Origin: Candidatus Allofournierella excrementigallinarum
GTDB lineage: Bacteria; Bacillota; Clostridia; Oscillospirales; Ruminococcaceae
Length of the DNA: 40,358 bases
Assembly: GCA_019119025.1 (NCBI GenBank)
Contig: DWXV01000073.1
Location: 1 to 40,358 of the forward strand
Reading direction: 5' to 3'
In this document: in pieces, positions 25,217-31,781 of the stretch
Position numbering within the stretch: position 1 is the stretch's first letter
Layout of the letters: the number at the start of each line of letters is the position of its first letter
Translations under genes and position numbers: made by a program
Notes under the pieces: generated by a model
Database searches by the model: none
The model's input: the letters and a program-made list of their open reading frames with translations, nothing else
Told to the model about the DNA's origin: nothing

Positions 25217-25260
25217 AAGGGCCCCTTCTGTGCGCGCCAAGCGCACAGAAGGGGCCCTTT
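25217..25260 (+). terminator. Long perfect hairpin after the PBP gene
   Basis: A 19-bp perfect stem (25217-25235 with 25241-25259) closes loop GCCAA. The tail is TGTGTATTGTG rather than a clean T-run, so termination may be less efficient than the stem suggests. Confidence 0.65.
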
Positions 25261-25349
25261 GTGTATTGTGCGCAAACGAAATGTGCCAAAGGGCCCCAAA
25301 CTGCTCCATTTGCCGAAAATCGCCCGCCAGCCGCGCCTGCCCTTGCGCT

Positions 25350-25377
25350 TTGGCATGGCAAAGTGGTATAGTATAAA
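25350..25377 (+). promoter_or_regulatory. Promoter of the regulator-hom-thrB-lysC genes
   Basis: TTGGCA (25350-25355), a 16-base spacer and TATAAA (25372-25377) lie upstream of the HTH-ACT gene, leaving a leader of about 70 bases. An overlapping alternative is TTGCGC (25343-25348) with TATAGT (25367-25372). No T-box or riboswitch is recognisable in the leader. Confidence 0.55.
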
Positions 25378-25455
25378 CATTGTAGCGTATCTGAACACAA
25401 ATGTGCTTTCATCGAGTATGGTCGCGCCCCTTTGCAGGGGATCAGGAGGAAGAGA

Positions 25456-25881
25456 ATGGAACGTCGTTTTTTGCTGGTGGACGCAAGCGTGCTGCCGGAC
25501 GTTTTCATCAAGGTGCTCAAGGCCAAGGAACTGCTGGCCAGCGGCGCGGTGCGCAACATCTCGTCGGCGGTGCGGCAGGCGGGCCTGTCCCGCAGCGCCT
25601 TCTATAAATATAAGGACTGCGTGTTCGACGCCCGCAACAGCCGCAAGGTCATCACCGTGCTGGCCACCCTGCTGGACGAGACCGGCGCGCTGCAGGCGCT
25701 GCTGGCGGGCATCAGCGCGGCGGGGGGCAGCGTGGTCACCATCAACCAGTCCACGCCGGAGAGCGGCGCGGCCCAGGTGGCGGTGAGCGTGCGCACCGAC
25801 ACCATGCAGATGAGCGTGGAGGAGATGCTCCAGAAGCTGCGCCGTCAGCGCACCGTGGTGGAGATCCGTCAGGGCGTGTGA
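25456..25881 (+). CDS. HTH-ACT domain protein (PheB/UPF0735 family)
   Basis: This 141-residue protein matches the PheB/UPF0735 family: an opening FLLVDASVLPDVFIKVLKAKELLASG (residues 4-29, in two pieces), a helix-turn-helix NISSAVRQAGLSRSAFYKYKD at about 33-53, then a C-terminal ACT domain with VLATLLDETGALQALLAGI and GGSVVTINQ. ACT domains usually bind amino acids. The ATG at 25456 lies 6 bases after AGGAGG (25444-25449); an earlier in-frame ATG at 25432 precedes that site and is rejected. The gene is first in a run with hom, thrB and lysC, so I infer a threonine- or lysine-responsive regulator of these genes. Direct DNA binding is not shown by the sequence alone. Confidence 0.85.
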   Translation: MERRFLLVDASVLPDVFIKVLKAKELLASGAVRNISSAVRQAGLSRSAFYKYKDCVFDARNSRKVITVLATLLDETGALQALLAGISAAGGSVVTINQSTPESGAAQVAVSVRTDTMQMSVEEMLQKLRRQRTVVEIRQGV

Positions 25882-25929
25882 CGCGGGCGCGCAAAATCAG
25901 CATTGAAGAGGAAAGGAACGAAGGGACCT

Positions 25930-27159
25930 ATGGCAAAGATCGCGATCCTGGGCTTCGGCACCGTGGGCGGCGGCGTGCTGGAGGTGCTGCGCCGCAACGC
26001 GGCCAGCGTCAGCCGCCGCGCGGGCCAGCCTGTGGAGGTCAAATACATCCTGGACATCCGGGACTTCAGCTCCCACCCCGACGCGGCCCTGTTTGTGCAG
26101 AGCATCGACACCATCCTGGCCGACCCGGAGATAAAGGTGGTGGTGGAGACCATCGGCGGCACCAAATTCGCCTATCCCTATGTGCGAAAAGCGCTGGAGA
26201 GCGGGCGCAGCGTGGTGACCAGCAACAAGGAGATGGTGGCCACCTACGGCGCCGAACTGCTGGCCCTGGCCAGAGAGCACAAGGCGGCCTTTCTGTTCGA
26301 GGCCAGCGTGGGCGGCGGAACCCCCATCATCACCCCCATGCACCAGTGCCTGGCGGCCAACGTCATCAGCCAGGTGCAGGGCATCGTGAACGGCACCACC
26401 AACTTCATGCTCACCAAGATGGCCCGGGAGGAGATGGGCTTTGAGGACGCGCTGAAGATCGCCCAGCAGCTGGGCTACGCCGAGACCAAGGACCCCGGCG
26501 ACGATGTGGACGGCCCCGACGCCTGCCGCAAAATCGCCATTCTGGCCAGCATCGCCTTCGGGCGTCATTTCTATCCCAGGAACATCCCGACCCGGGGCAT
26601 CCGGGGCATCACGGTGGCGGACATCGCCGCCGCCGCCCGGCTGGACTGCGTCATCAAGCTCATCGCCTGGGCCAGGCGGGACGAGACCGGCCGGGTGACC
26701 GCCGCGGTGGAGCCCATGCTGGTGCCCAGATCCAACCAGCTGGCGGGCGTGGACGATGTGTTCAACGCGGTGCTGGTGAGGGGCGACATGCTGGGGGACG
26801 TGGTGTTCTACGGCAAGGGCGCGGGCCGCCTGCCCACCGCCAGCGCGGTGGTGGCGGATGTGATCGACGCCCTCAAGCACGGCGCAAAGGTGCACGACAG
26901 CCTGTTCTGGCAGCCCAGCGAGCCCTTCGACGGCCTGCTGGAGGACCCCACCCCCGCCACCTGCTATGTGCGGGTGAAGGGGCTGCCCGCCACCGTGCTG
27001 CCCGCGCTTTACGGCGAGGGCGAGCTGGTGAGCGACGACGGCAGCGAGGCGGCCTATCTCGTGACCTACATCGCCCCCCGCGGGCTGGAGGAAGCCGGGC
27101 GCAAGGCCGCGGCCCTGGGCGGCAGAGTGGAGCTGGTGCTGCGCCAGCTCACCGATTGA
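25930..27159 (+). CDS. hom: Homoserine dehydrogenase
   Basis: Homoserine dehydrogenase reduces aspartate semialdehyde to homoserine, the branch to threonine and methionine. The 409-residue protein has a Rossmann motif ILGFGTVGGGV (Gly8-x-Gly10-x2-Gly13), the central GGTPIITPMH and VNGTTNFMLTKM segments, and the catalytic region GYAETKDPGDDVDGPDACRK. The C-terminal part (about 335-409) has the length and pattern of a regulatory ACT domain, suggesting feedback by threonine. The ATG at 25930 is preferred, since MAKIAILGFG is the normal family start; a TTG at 25903 would add nine residues. It lies 48 bases after the HTH-ACT gene and 15 bases before thrB. Confidence 0.95.
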   Translation: MAKIAILGFGTVGGGVLEVLRRNAASVSRRAGQPVEVKYILDIRDFSSHPDAALFVQSIDTILADPEIKVVVETIGGTKFAYPYVRKALESGRSVVTSNKEMVATYGAELLALAREHKAAFLFEASVGGGTPIITPMHQCLAANVISQVQGIVNGTTNFMLTKMAREEMGFEDALKIAQQLGYAETKDPGDDVDGPDACRKIAILASIAFGRHFYPRNIPTRGIRGITVADIAAAARLDCVIKLIAWARRDETGRVTAAVEPMLVPRSNQLAGVDDVFNAVLVRGDMLGDVVFYGKGAGRLPTASAVVADVIDALKHGAKVHDSLFWQPSEPFDGLLEDPTPATCYVRVKGLPATVLPALYGEGELVSDDGSEAAYLVTYIAPRGLEEAGRKAAALGGRVELVLRQLTD

Positions 27160-27174
27160 GGGAGGGGAGCGTTT

Positions 27175-28065
27175 ATGGTAAAAGTCACCGTGCCCGCCAC
27201 CAGCGCCAACGTGGGCGCAGGCTTTGACGCGCTGGGCCTTGCGGTCTCCATGCACAACACCGTCACCATGGAAGAGTGCGGCCGCATTGACATTCTGGCC
27301 AGCGACGGCACCCTCATCCCCACCGGCCCGGGCAACCTTGTCTACCGCTCGGCCAAGGCGGTGTTCGACCAGCTGGGCCAGCCGCTGAAGGGCATCCGCA
27401 TCCGGCAGGAGAACCCCATCCCCATGGCCCGGGGCCTGGGCTCCAGCTCCGCCTGCATCGTGGCGGGCATCCTGGGGGCCAACGCTCTGCTGGGCTCGCC
27501 CCTCACCCGGCGGCAGATGCTCACCCTGGCCACCAGCATCGAGGGGCATCCGGACAACGTGGCCCCGGCCATGCTGGGCGGCTTTGTGACCAGCGTCTAC
27601 GACGAGGGCCAGGTGTACAGCGTGCGCAAGCCCATCGACCAGGAGCTGGCCTTCGCGGCCTTCATCCCCAACTTCAAGCTGCTCACCGAGAAGGCCCGCG
27701 CGGCCCTGCCCAAAACGGTGGACCGGGCGGACGCGGTGTACAACCTTTCCCGGGCGGCGCTGGCCACCGCGGCCTTCTGCGACGGCGACTATGAGCTTCT
27801 GAAGGTGGCCACCAAGGACGCGCTGCACCAGCAGTACCGCCTGCCCCTGATCCCCGGCGGTGAACGGGTGTTTGAGATCGCCTGGGACCTGGGCGCCTAC
27901 GCGGTCTACATCTCCGGCGCCGGCCCCACCATCATGGCGGTGGTCCACCGGGACAACAGCGACTTTTTCGGCCGCGCAGAGGAGCTTCTGGCCCAGACAC
28001 CGGAGACGCTGGCCTTCTCGCTGCGGCGGATGCTTGCGGACAACACCGGCGCTGTGGTAGAATAA
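27175..28065 (+). CDS. thrB: Homoserine kinase
   Basis: ThrB phosphorylates homoserine to O-phosphohomoserine for threonine synthase. The 296-residue GHMP kinase begins VKVTVPATSANVGAGFDALG, has the phosphate loop PMARGLGSSSACIVAGI, the family motif EGHPDNVAPAMLGG and the C-terminal GAYAVYISGAGPTIMAV. Length and motifs are canonical. The ATG at 27175 follows GGAGGGGAG. It lies 15 bases after hom and 62 bases before lysC. Threonine synthase (thrC) is not in the window, so the pathway is completed elsewhere. Confidence 0.95.
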   Translation: MVKVTVPATSANVGAGFDALGLAVSMHNTVTMEECGRIDILASDGTLIPTGPGNLVYRSAKAVFDQLGQPLKGIRIRQENPIPMARGLGSSSACIVAGILGANALLGSPLTRRQMLTLATSIEGHPDNVAPAMLGGFVTSVYDEGQVYSVRKPIDQELAFAAFIPNFKLLTEKARAALPKTVDRADAVYNLSRAALATAAFCDGDYELLKVATKDALHQQYRLPLIPGGERVFEIAWDLGAYAVYISGAGPTIMAVVHRDNSDFFGRAEELLAQTPETLAFSLRRMLADNTGAVVE

Positions 28066-28127
28066 GACCGTGCAGATGCATACACTTATGCCAGGAGGCA
28101 TTTGTTGATAGAGGGAGTTGAGGAAAT

Positions 28128-29336
28128 TTGGCCTTGATCGTGCAAAAATTCGGCGGCAGTTCCGTGGCCGATCGTGACCGGGTGTTCAACGTGGCCCGCA
28201 TCGTGGCCGCCACCCGCAAGGCTGGCAACGACGTGGTGGTGGTGGTGTCCGCCCAGGGCGACACCACCGACGACCTGATCGCCAAGGCGGCCGAGATCTC
28301 GAGCGAGCCCAGCCGGCGTGAGATGGATATGCTGCTGGCTTCCGGCGAGCAGATCTCCATCGCGCTGCTGGCCATGGCCCTGAGCGTGCTGGGGGTGCAG
28401 GCGGTGAGCCTCACCGGCTGGCAGGCGGGCTTCATCACCGACCGCGCCTATTCCAAGGCGCGCATCCGCCGGCTGGACACCGAGCGGGTGGAGAGCGAAC
28501 TGGCCCGCAACCGCGTGGTGGTGGTGGCGGGCTTTCAGGGCATGAACCGCCTGGAGGACATCACCACCCTGGGCCGGGGCGGCTCCGACACCAGCGCCGT
28601 GGCGCTGGCCGCCGCGCTGCACGCCGACCGCTGCCAGATCTACACCGACGTGGAAGGCGTTTACACCGCCGACCCGCGCAAGGTGCCCGGCGCGCGCAAG
28701 CTGGAGCAGATCACCTTTGACGAGATGCTGGAGCTGGCCAGCCTGGGCGCCCAGGTGCTGAACAACCGCAGCGTCGAACTTGCAAAAAAATACGGCGTGG
28801 AGCTGGAGGTGCTCTCCAGCCTGAATCCGGCGCCGGGCACCATCGTGAAGGAGGTAGCAGACGATATGGAAGGAATGCTCATCAAGGGCGTTGCCAAGGA
28901 CACCGACGTGGCGGTGATCTCCATCATGGAGGTGCCGGACGTGCCGGGCATGTCCTTTAAAGTGTTCGGGGCCCTGGCCAGCCGCAACATCAACGTGGAC
29001 ATCATTTTGCAGTCCACCGGCCGCGGCGGCAACAAGGACCTGATCTTCACCGTGCCTCTGGGCGAGGCCGAGAACGCGGTGGAGGTGCTGAAGGAGAACC
29101 AGCCCCGCTTCGGCGGCAAGGAGATCAGGGTGGAAAAGAACTACGCCAAGGTCAGCGTGGTGGGCGCGGGCATGCAGTCCAACCCCGGCGTTGCCAGCCG
29201 CATGTTCGAGGCCCTGTTCGAGGCAAACGTCAACATCCACATGATCAGCACCAGCGAGATCAAAATCAGCGTCATCATTGACGAAAGCGAGGCCGACCGG
29301 GCGGTGAGCGCCATCCACAGCGTGTTCATCCCCTGA
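28128..29336 (+). CDS. lysC: Aspartate kinase (monofunctional, two ACT domains)
   Basis: Aspartate kinase phosphorylates aspartate at the entrance of the lysine, threonine and methionine pathways. The 402-residue protein starts [13 protein letters not shown] with the KFGGSS motif at 7-12, has [17 protein letters not shown] and [13 protein letters not shown], and ends in two ACT domains (about 265-402) for feedback control. The start is a TTG at 28128, which gives the exact family N-terminus; GAGGGAG lies 10 bases upstream. An in-frame ATG at 28866 behind AAGGAGG could produce the ACT part alone, as in Bacillus aspartokinase II. It is the last gene of the hom-thrB-lysC run. Confidence 0.95.
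   Translation: MALIVQKFGGSSVADRDRVFNVARIVAATRKAGNDVVVVVSAQGDTTDDLIAKAAEISSEPSRREMDMLLASGEQISIALLAMALSVLGVQAVSLTGWQAGFITDRAYSKARIRRLDTERVESELARNRVVVVAGFQGMNRLEDITTLGRGGSDTSAVALAAALHADRCQIYTDVEGVYTADPRKVPGARKLEQITFDEMLELASLGAQVLNNRSVELAKKYGVELEVLSSLNPAPGTIVKEVADDMEGMLIKGVAKDTDVAVISIMEVPDVPGMSFKVFGALASRNINVDIILQSTGRGGNKDLIFTVPLGEAENAVEVLKENQPRFGGKEIRVEKNYAKVSVVGAGMQSNPGVASRMFEALFEANVNIHMISTSEIKISVIIDESEADRAVSAIHSVFIP
28848..29336 (+). other. Candidate internal start for an aspartokinase beta subunit
   Basis: Inside lysC, AAGGAGG (28848-28854) precedes an in-frame ATG at 28866 by 11 bases. Translation from there gives a 156-residue protein, [15 protein letters not shown] and onward, covering the two ACT domains. 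In Bacillus subtilis and corynebacteria the same gene layout makes the beta subunit of an alpha2-beta2 enzyme. Use of this start here is inferred; the spacing is slightly long. Confidence 0.45.
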
Positions 29337-29531
29337 CAAAGGCCCAAGAAGAATCGTCCTTCGCGGCGCGGCTGCTTGGCCGGGGCGGGCAGCCTTGGCT
29401 TTGCTGCCGCGCCATTTGCCGCCTTTTCCGGCAGTTTGACCATCGCCTGGCGCGCTGCCCTGTTCACTTGTTCCAAAAGATGTTCGGCCGGTCCGCCGGC
29501 CCCAAAGCATTTCAGGAAAGGAGAGAAGCCC
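29337..29531 (+). other. Gap between lysC and the LytTR regulator
   Basis: This 195-base gap has no convincing gene or promoter. It contains two overlapping, mutually exclusive stems: GGCGCGGC (29365-29372) with GCCGCGCC (29406-29413), and an inner GGCAGC with GCTGCC (29403-29408). No T-run follows either. The regulator's ribosome site AAGGAGAG closes the gap. Confidence 0.4.
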
Positions 29532-30242
29532 ATGATCAGCATCGCCATTGTGGAGGACGAGGACTCCTGCGCGAAGCAGATGGAGGAGTATCTGGCGCGC
29601 TTTGCTGCCGAGAGCGGCGAGGAGTTTGAGACGGCGCGCTTTTGCGACGGCGACGAGATTTTGGAGAACTACCGCGCCCAGTACGACATCATCCTGATGG
29701 ATGTGCAGATGAAATTCATGGACGGCATGACCGCCGCCGAGGAGATACGCAAGGTGGACCCGGAGGTGGTGATCATCTTCATCACCAACATGGCCCAGTA
29801 TGCCATTCGGGGCTACGCGGTGGACGCGCTGGACTATGTGCTGAAACCCGTGAGCTACTTTGCCTTCAGCCAGCGGCTGGAGCGGGCCATCGGCCGGATG
29901 AAGCGGCGGGCAAGGCGCTACATGACCATCGCCATCCGGGGCGGGGCCCGCAAGCTGGACATCTCCCGCATCCTCTATGTGGAGAGCCAGGGCCACAGCC
30001 TGGTGTTTGTCACCGAGGGGGAGGAGCACACCACCACCGGCACCATCCGGGAGGTGGAGGAAAAGCTGGAAAGCTACGGCTTTTTCCGCTGCAACAAGGG
30101 CTGCCTTGTGAACCTGGAACATGTGGACGGCGTGCGGGACGGCTGCGCCATCGTGGGCGGACATGCCCTGCCCATCAGCCGGGGGCGCAAGAATGAGTTT
30201 CTGGCGGCGCTGACCGACTATGTGGGCGAGGTGGTCAAATGA
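29532..30242 (+). CDS. LytTR-family response regulator
   Basis: This 236-residue protein has a receiver domain (about 1-120) with Glu8-Asp9-Glu10-Asp11 and the phosphoacceptor Asp57 in IILMDVQMKFMDG, a conserved lysine in DYVLKPVSYF, and a C-terminal LytTR DNA-binding domain (about 135-232) with ISRILYVESQGHSL and FFRCNKGCLVNLEHVDGV. LytTR regulators bind pairs of direct repeats upstream of their targets. The ATG at 29532 follows AAGGAGAG. Its stop overlaps the start of the GHKL sensor gene in ATGA (30239-30242), so they form a coupled pair of the AgrA/AgrC kind. Whether the downstream GH3 genes are its targets is unknown. Confidence 0.94.
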   Translation: MISIAIVEDEDSCAKQMEEYLARFAAESGEEFETARFCDGDEILENYRAQYDIILMDVQMKFMDGMTAAEEIRKVDPEVVIIFITNMAQYAIRGYAVDALDYVLKPVSYFAFSQRLERAIGRMKRRARRYMTIAIRGGARKLDISRILYVESQGHSLVFVTEGEEHTTTGTIREVEEKLESYGFFRCNKGCLVNLEHVDGVRDGCAIVGGHALPISRGRKNEFLAALTDYVGEVVK

Positions 30243-31570
30243 ACCCGGGCGGCCTGGCGGACATCCCCCGCCTGTACACGGCGCTGGCGGAGTGGCTGGC
30301 CTGCCTTGTCTACATCCTCTCGCTGCTGCCCGCCAAGCGGGGCAGCCTGCGCTTCTGGGGCCTTGCGGCGGCCATGCTGGCGGTGCAGAGCGCCTTTCTG
30401 GTGGCCACCGACGATGTGCCTCTGCCCCTGTGGATCCCCTGCATGCTGGCGGCCATCGGGCTGATGTTCCTGTTTTTGCTCCTGGCGTGCGGCCGGGGCG
30501 CGCTGAACGCCGGATACTACACCGTGCGGGCCTTCATCCTGGCGGAGTTCGGCGCTTCGCTGGAGTGGCAGCTGTATTATCACTTTGCCAATCTGGCGGG
30601 GCAGGACAGCTTCCTTGCCCGGCTGGCCTTCCTGGCGGTGGTCTACGCCGTGGTGTTCGGCCTGATGTTCCTGCTGGAAGCCCGCAGCCACGCGGCGGAG
30701 CACCCCATCGCCATCACCCCGCGGGAGCTGGCTAACGCCGCCATCATCGGCGCGTCGGCCTTTCTCATCAGCAACCTGAGCTACACCCAGGCGGACACCC
30801 CCTTCAGCAGCCAGTACGTGAGCGACATCTTCAACATCCGCACGCTGGTGGACCTGGGAGGCATCGCCATCCTCTATGCCTACCATCTGCAGCGGGCGGA
30901 GCTGCAGATGCGCCATGAACTGGAGACCATCGACAGCATCCTGCGCAGCCAGTACGCCCAGTACCAGCAGTCGCGGGAGAGCATCGACCTCATCAACCGC
31001 AAATACCACGACCTCAAGCACCAGATCGCCGCTTTGCGGGCCGAGCCGGACGCCGAGCGCCGCAGCGCCTGGCTGGACGAGATGGAGAGCGACATCAACG
31101 CCTACGAGGCCCAGAACAAGACCGGCAACCAGGTGCTGGACGTGCTGCTCACCGGCAAGAGCCTTTACTGCCAGAAGCACGGCATCCACCTCACCACGGT
31201 GGCCGACGGCACGGTGCTGGCGGGGGTGAGCCCCATGGACCTGTGCACCCTGGTGGGCAACGCGCTGGACAACGCCATCGAGAGCGTGAAGAAGATAGAA
31301 GACAGGGAAAAGCGCCTGATCCATGTGGCGGTGTCCCGCCAGAAGAACTTCGCGCTGCTGCGCTTCGAGAACTGCTTTGAGGGGGAGCTGACCTTCGAAA
31401 ACGGCCTGCCCCGCACCACCAAGGGCAACACCGACTACCACGGCTACGGCCTCAAGAGCATCCGGCGCACCGCCCAGAAATACGGCGGCACCGTGACGGT
31501 GAACACCCGGAAGAACTGGTTCGAACTCAAGATCCTGCTGCCGCTGGCGGAAGCGCCGCAGGGGAAATAA
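30239..31570 (+). CDS. GHKL-type membrane sensor kinase
   Basis: This 443-residue protein has about six membrane segments in its first 215 residues, a coiled stretch, and a cytoplasmic module with the phosphoacceptor region NRKYHDLKHQIAALR (His257, His261) and a GHKL ATPase: N-box GNALDNAIESV (Asn341) and GLKSIRRTAQKYGG. This is the AgrC/VirS-like layout, usually a receptor for peptides or small molecules at the membrane. No short peptide-precursor gene is recognised next to it. It overlaps its LytTR partner by 4 bases and is followed by a terminator, so the pair forms its own transcription unit separate from the GH3 genes. Confidence 0.92.
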   Translation: MNPGGLADIPRLYTALAEWLACLVYILSLLPAKRGSLRFWGLAAAMLAVQSAFLVATDDVPLPLWIPCMLAAIGLMFLFLLLACGRGALNAGYYTVRAFILAEFGASLEWQLYYHFANLAGQDSFLARLAFLAVVYAVVFGLMFLLEARSHAAEHPIAITPRELANAAIIGASAFLISNLSYTQADTPFSSQYVSDIFNIRTLVDLGGIAILYAYHLQRAELQMRHELETIDSILRSQYAQYQQSRESIDLINRKYHDLKHQIAALRAEPDAERRSAWLDEMESDINAYEAQNKTGNQVLDVLLTGKSLYCQKHGIHLTTVADGTVLAGVSPMDLCTLVGNALDNAIESVKKIEDREKRLIHVAVSRQKNFALLRFENCFEGELTFENGLPRTTKGNTDYHGYGLKSIRRTAQKYGGTVTVNTRKNWFELKILLPLAEAPQGK

Positions 31571-31581
31571 TGGGAAAGAAA

Positions 31582-31622
31582 AAGCCCGGCTTGTGCGTGT
31601 TACACAAACAAGCCGGGCTTTT
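31582..31622 (+). terminator. Terminator after the GHKL kinase
   Basis: AAGCCCGGCTTGT (31582-31594) pairs perfectly with ACAAGCCGGGCTT (31608-31620), and the right arm runs into TTTT. The 13-base loop can pair further (TTGTG/CACAA). Confidence 0.88.
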
Positions 31623-31674
31623 CGTTGCAAATTTGCACAAAGCGTTTTCCCGTTTGTGCCGTAAAAATGGCAGT

Positions 31675-31704
31675 TTGTACCTTTGGCGGCTTCAATGATA
31701 AAAT
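31675..31704 (+). promoter_or_regulatory. Promoter of the GH3 genes
   Basis: TTGTAC (31675-31680), an 18-base spacer and TAAAAT (31699-31704) lie in an AT-richer leader. The first GH3 gene starts at 31782 behind AAGGAGGAAT. The stretch upstream has several TTTGCAC/TTTGTGC-like words but no clear LytTR-type repeat pair that I can defend. Confidence 0.55.
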
Positions 31705-31781
31705 CTGTGTTAAAGTATAAACCGTGACAACGCGCGGGCAAAAAGGCGCCCGGCGGAAGATACGCAAGGAGGAATCGCAAC

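Noticed and set aside
25206-25455. T-box or riboswitch before the threonine/lysine genes
   Set aside because: There is no T-box sequence or lysine-riboswitch core; the only strong structure is the hairpin ending the PBP gene.
22368-25559. 1063-codon open frame on the minus strand
   Set aside because: It is the antisense of the penicillin-binding protein gene, with shadow composition (His/Gly/Val-rich) and no domain.
28088-28108. Six-codon leader peptide (MPGGIC) before lysC
   Set aside because: It is very short, lacks a lysine or threonine run and a paired attenuator, and has no clear ribosome site.
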